Below are positions 61,322-64,000 of a stretch of DNA of 64,000 bases, one piece after another; positions within the stretch are counted from its first letter, which is position 1, and each line of letters begins with the position of its first letter. Both the position numbers and the translations under genes were made by a program. The notes under the pieces were generated by a model. It did no database searches. It saw only the letters and a program-made list of their open reading frames with translations, and was not told where the DNA came from. The stretch comes from Mariannaea sp. PMI_226. Its lineage: Eukaryota > Ascomycota > Sordariomycetes > Hypocreales > Nectriaceae. Where the stretch lies: assembly GCA_024336345.1 (NCBI GenBank), contig JANFOG010000003.1, positions 688,501-752,500 of the forward strand. Direction: 5' to 3'.

Positions 61322-62711
61322 GAAGAGCGAGTGGGATACAGGAGGTGGCCAATCCGGCAAGGGGAGGTCAGTGACAGATATGAAGACACTGGAAGCGAAG
61401 GAGGGAAGAAAATAGAAGAGGGAGGAGAAGGTTTCCTAATGAGACAGTATTGGACGAAAAAGTGTTTACAAATACAAAGCAACGGGCAGCTAAGGTATCT
61501 TGGTTCCGAAGTGGGCGTTAGCGACAATTCGAGGCCTGGTCCTGGGAGGGAAGTGGAGAAGTGATTAAGGGTCGTAAGTTCATGTGGACGGATCCAGAAG
61601 GCCAGACGAGTCAATGAGAAGGAGGAAAATGGCCATGTAACTGGTTTGGGGTGTCATTGAGTTGAAGACTTGCTGATAGGAAATTGTGATTGTTAGGGCC
61701 CTACCTTGTCCTGTATCCAGCAGAAGGTTTACGGATCTGCATCAAGGGAAAAAAAATTATTGGAGAGTATCGTGGTCGGACGCTGTCGGACAAGAGGGGG
61801 AGGGGGAGGGGGAGGGGCACACTTGTTAGGAAGACAGAAGTTCAGATCAGATAGACTTGGTTAATAAATTGATATTATTATTAAATTTTTTTTAAAAAAA
61901 AAAAAAACATGGCAAATTGTTCATGTACATAATCACTTTGATAGGTGAAATGATCTGCGCATTAGACTCTCACCACACACATCTCCGAAATGTTATGAGA
62001 TCGGGTGCATATGCAAAATTTATTCTGTTGGTGGGCAAGCAAGCAGGCCAGAGAGTGGGAGGGGGACCCTGGATCCTGTAATCTGTACTACGTCTGTATG
62101 CCGAGAATTTTGGCAAGCACAAAACGGCAAAGCGCTACTGCATGGCTGGCAGGGGTCCGATGGTGTCATGGACTCATATCATTACCGTCATTTAGAGACG
62201 TGCAGTAGTAGATGATTTCTTCTGGAGTGCGGCTAATGGCTTAATACATATCTTGTAGGATAGTGAGTACAGTGAGATGTATGTATTGGTGTTTGGTATG
62301 GTGTTGCTGGGGACCTTTGGACCCATTTCCGCAGTCATTGTTTTCGAGCTGGGCAACTATCTCGCTTCAGTAAAAGCAATACTAACTAGCTGGAATCTTT
62401 CGACCGGCATTCGCTCATTTGCCCTGGATTGACTACCCTAGGTATGAATACATGAGAATAATACAGGAGTAAAGATCTTGGTATCTACATTGATAATGGT
62501 ATGTGCAATACGATGGGACCAACTACTCCATTCTCTAGTTTGGCCACATACGTTGCATATCAGAACTTGCTGTCGTTGCATCATTGCATCTTACAGACTA
62601 TGGTTCGAGGAGACATACTACGTCTCTATAAGGGCGGGGGGCATATAATACCAAGGCTGGGTACCTTACTCCACGCAACAACTCCTCCGTGTAGATGGGT
62701 AACCCACTAAC
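61322..62711. other. intergenic: alo1 promoter and lip2 3' flank
   Basis: It has a G-rich array at 61796-61817, an AT-rich T8A14 block around 61880-61908 that can fold back on itself, and mixed DNA towards 62711. No gene seen. Confidence 0.55.
61796..61817 (+). repeat. G5-A tandem array, G-quadruplex candidate
   Basis: Four G runs (5, 5, 5 and 4) separated by single A bases, about 475 nt upstream of the alo1 ATG, with G on the strand opposite to the alo1 coding strand. Confidence 0.85.
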
Positions 62712-63734
62712 CTATTCATCACTTGTTCTTTTGCGCAGACTCACATCCTCTCCCTCAATGCCCCTTTTTGCCTCATCCAATAGTCCTTTTTCAAATAACC
62801 GAGCCCACTGAGCGGCCAGCGTCGACATATTCCAGCTCGACAGCCGACCAAGCTCTCCGTCTCGCTCTCGCAGCTCCGCTGCTACTGATGTGACCAGCTT
62901 TCCCTCGAGCCCACACGGCACGAACCGCGCCCATGGGTTCACATCTTCTGGGCCCGACACCGGAACGTCAATGTTGAGCGCGATGCCTAATGACGTGACA
63001 TGCCGCCGGTGGTGCACACCCATGGCGGCGATTTTGCGCTCTGGCTGACCTGCAGCCGCGGGGACCCAGACTCCCGGTTCGTCACGTGTAGTATACGATT
63101 CGAGACCGAAGACGTCCGCAAGCAAGCGCCGGGTGGTCGCTTCAAGGTGCGCCGCGTAGGATAATACGGAGAAGTGGGCATACTGGGGGGAGTGCATGTC
63201 GAGGACGGGCCAGAAGACTAGCTGGCCGGGGCCGTGGTAGGTCGTCAAGCCGCCGCGAGCCGTTTTGCGCACATCAGGAGTAAAAGATATTTCGGGGATG
63301 GGATCGGGGCGGTCGGGTAGAGCGACGCGGAGGGGGGCTTGCAGACGGGAGGTTTGCACGGGCGTGAGGCTTGACTGCCTGCGGCCGAGAGTTATTGTTG
63401 GGGTCGGCTCAAAGGTCAAGAGGTGAGGGCGCGGCGGTTCGGGACGCTCATCGTCGCGGAGGCTCTTCCAGGTGAGGAGGTGCGCGCGAAGGGTGTCTTG
63501 GGTTTCCTGAGCTGTGTCATAGGGGACGAAGCGGCCTTGACCAGGCCCGGTGAGATGGCTGTGAACGAGCAGGCTCGATGTTAAGCTGGACCATCTCCGG
63601 GAGTGGGCGCAAGCCGGTCGTAGAGGGAACGCCGGGGCATTGGCTTGGGCTCCGTGCCGGAGGGCCGGAGGTACACCAGCGGGGGCAGAGGCCAGAAGCG
63701 ACAGCTGTCTGGGGGGCCGTAATCGCGGGGGCAT
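62712..63734 (-). CDS. lip2: mitochondrial octanoyl-[acyl carrier protein]:protein octanoyltransferase
   Basis: An intronless minus-strand gene of 340 residues with ATG at 63732-63734. It belongs to the LipB/Lip2 family, which moves octanoate from acyl carrier protein to lipoyl-bearing enzymes in mitochondria as the first step of lipoate synthesis. The conserved blocks are RGGLTTYHGPGQLVFWPVLDM (near 158-178), ERKIAAMGVHHRRHVTSLGIALN containing catalytic Lys234, and FVPCGLEGKLVTS containing nucleophile Cys274. The first 50 or so residues are rich in Arg, Ala, Pro and Leu with few acids, as expected for a mitochondrial presequence. The short acid/base-rich tail (EGEDVSLRKRTSDE) is probably disordered. 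A different ATG-initiated frame overlaps the 5' end (see findings). Confidence 0.95.
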   Translation of the reverse strand: MPPRLRPPRQLSLLASAPAGVPPALRHGAQANAPAFPLRPACAHSRRWSSLTSSLLVHSHLTGPGQGRFVPYDTAQETQDTLRAHLLTWKSLRDDERPEPPRPHLLTFEPTPTITLGRRQSSLTPVQTSRLQAPLRVALPDRPDPIPEISFTPDVRKTARGGLTTYHGPGQLVFWPVLDMHSPQYAHFSVLSYAAHLEATTRRLLADVFGLESYTTRDEPGVWVPAAAGQPERKIAAMGVHHRRHVTSLGIALNIDVPVSGPEDVNPWARFVPCGLEGKLVTSVAAELRERDGELGRLSSWNMSTLAAQWARLFEKGLLDEAKRGIEGEDVSLRKRTSDE

Positions 63735-64000
63735 GATCGGAATGGCGGAAGAAAAGGTCAGGGAGGGAGGGGGTGAGAAGGGGGGGAGGGAGCCCTTGGT
63801 GAGGTCTCCGCAAGCCCAGCCGCAGGAATGATGGTTTGCGGCCTTGGGTTTGGAAGTTTAGCGTTTTGTCCAGTCCCGGAAGTGCGTGCGTGGCCAGGAT
63901 CGACGCCGTCTCGTGGGTGTGCGAGGGGATGTGCAGATTCATTGGCGCGGGGCCTACTTAGGCTGACCTTGGAAGAAGTAGTTTGGTGACGTCGACTACC
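63735..64000. other. lip2 upstream region (window edge)
   Basis: 266 nt of promoter or leader DNA for lip2. It carries an upstream ATG at 63940-63942 on the lip2 strand in another frame. Nothing else is visible. Confidence 0.5.

Noticed and set aside
1..64000. CRISPR arrays, rRNA genes, intact transposons
   Set aside because: No spaced direct-repeat array, no 5S or 18S/28S-like sequence and no transposase or reverse-transcriptase motifs were seen; CRISPR is not expected in a fungus.

Overview
This window is nuclear DNA of a filamentous ascomycete (Pezizomycotina), most likely a sordariomycete. Genes carry short introns of about 45-110 nt with GTAAGT-like donors and CTAAC-type branch points. 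Two dispersed tRNA genes are present, one with an intron. The gene set (Gin4/Hsl1-type kinase, Pls1-type tetraspanin, D-arabinono-1,4-lactone oxidase, Mcm1) fits this group. All calls come from reading translations, splice signals and motifs; no database search was possible.

Layout. 1-3173 (+): 3' part of a Gin4/Hsl1/Nim1-related kinase with a C-terminal KA1-like domain. 6387-8317 (+): peroxisomal malate synthase ending in Ser-Lys-Leu. 8852-8922 (-): tRNA-Thr(AGU). 9288-10971 (+): decayed SRPK-like kinase. 11558-11852 (+): small cysteine-rich secreted-protein gene broken by one stop after its signal peptide. 12818-12907 (+): intron-containing tRNA-Ala(AGC). 13799-16953 (+): 1,029-residue protein of unknown function. 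24655-26040 (-): two-finger C2H2/C2HC regulator. 41773-43455 (+): F-box-like protein. 46044-46674 (+): Ctr copper transporter. 49679-50697 (-): Mcm1 MADS-box factor. 58502-59310 (+): Pls1 tetraspanin. 59747-61321 (-): Alo1. 62712-63734 (-): mitochondrial octanoyltransferase.

Gene density is low for a fungus. Three spans (16.9-24.6, 26.0-41.8 and 50.7-58.5 kb) have no gene I can support. Two of these lie upstream of divergent gene pairs that each include a transcription factor (C2H2/F-box and Mcm1/Pls1), so they may hold long regulatory regions, untranslated leaders or noncoding RNAs. The 9-12 kb stretch between the tRNA genes looks like accessory DNA in decay.

The genes do not form a biosynthetic cluster. 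They are housekeeping functions (glyoxylate bypass, lipoylation, erythroascorbate synthesis, copper homeostasis) plus morphogenesis regulators. The observations I rate highest are: the malate synthase PTS1 sits alone on a small last exon, preceded by an intron whose retention gives an immediate stop; the stop codon at the secretion boundary of the small protein; the split second zinc finger; and the chimeric-looking tRNA-Ala. I saw no clear new multi-gene system.
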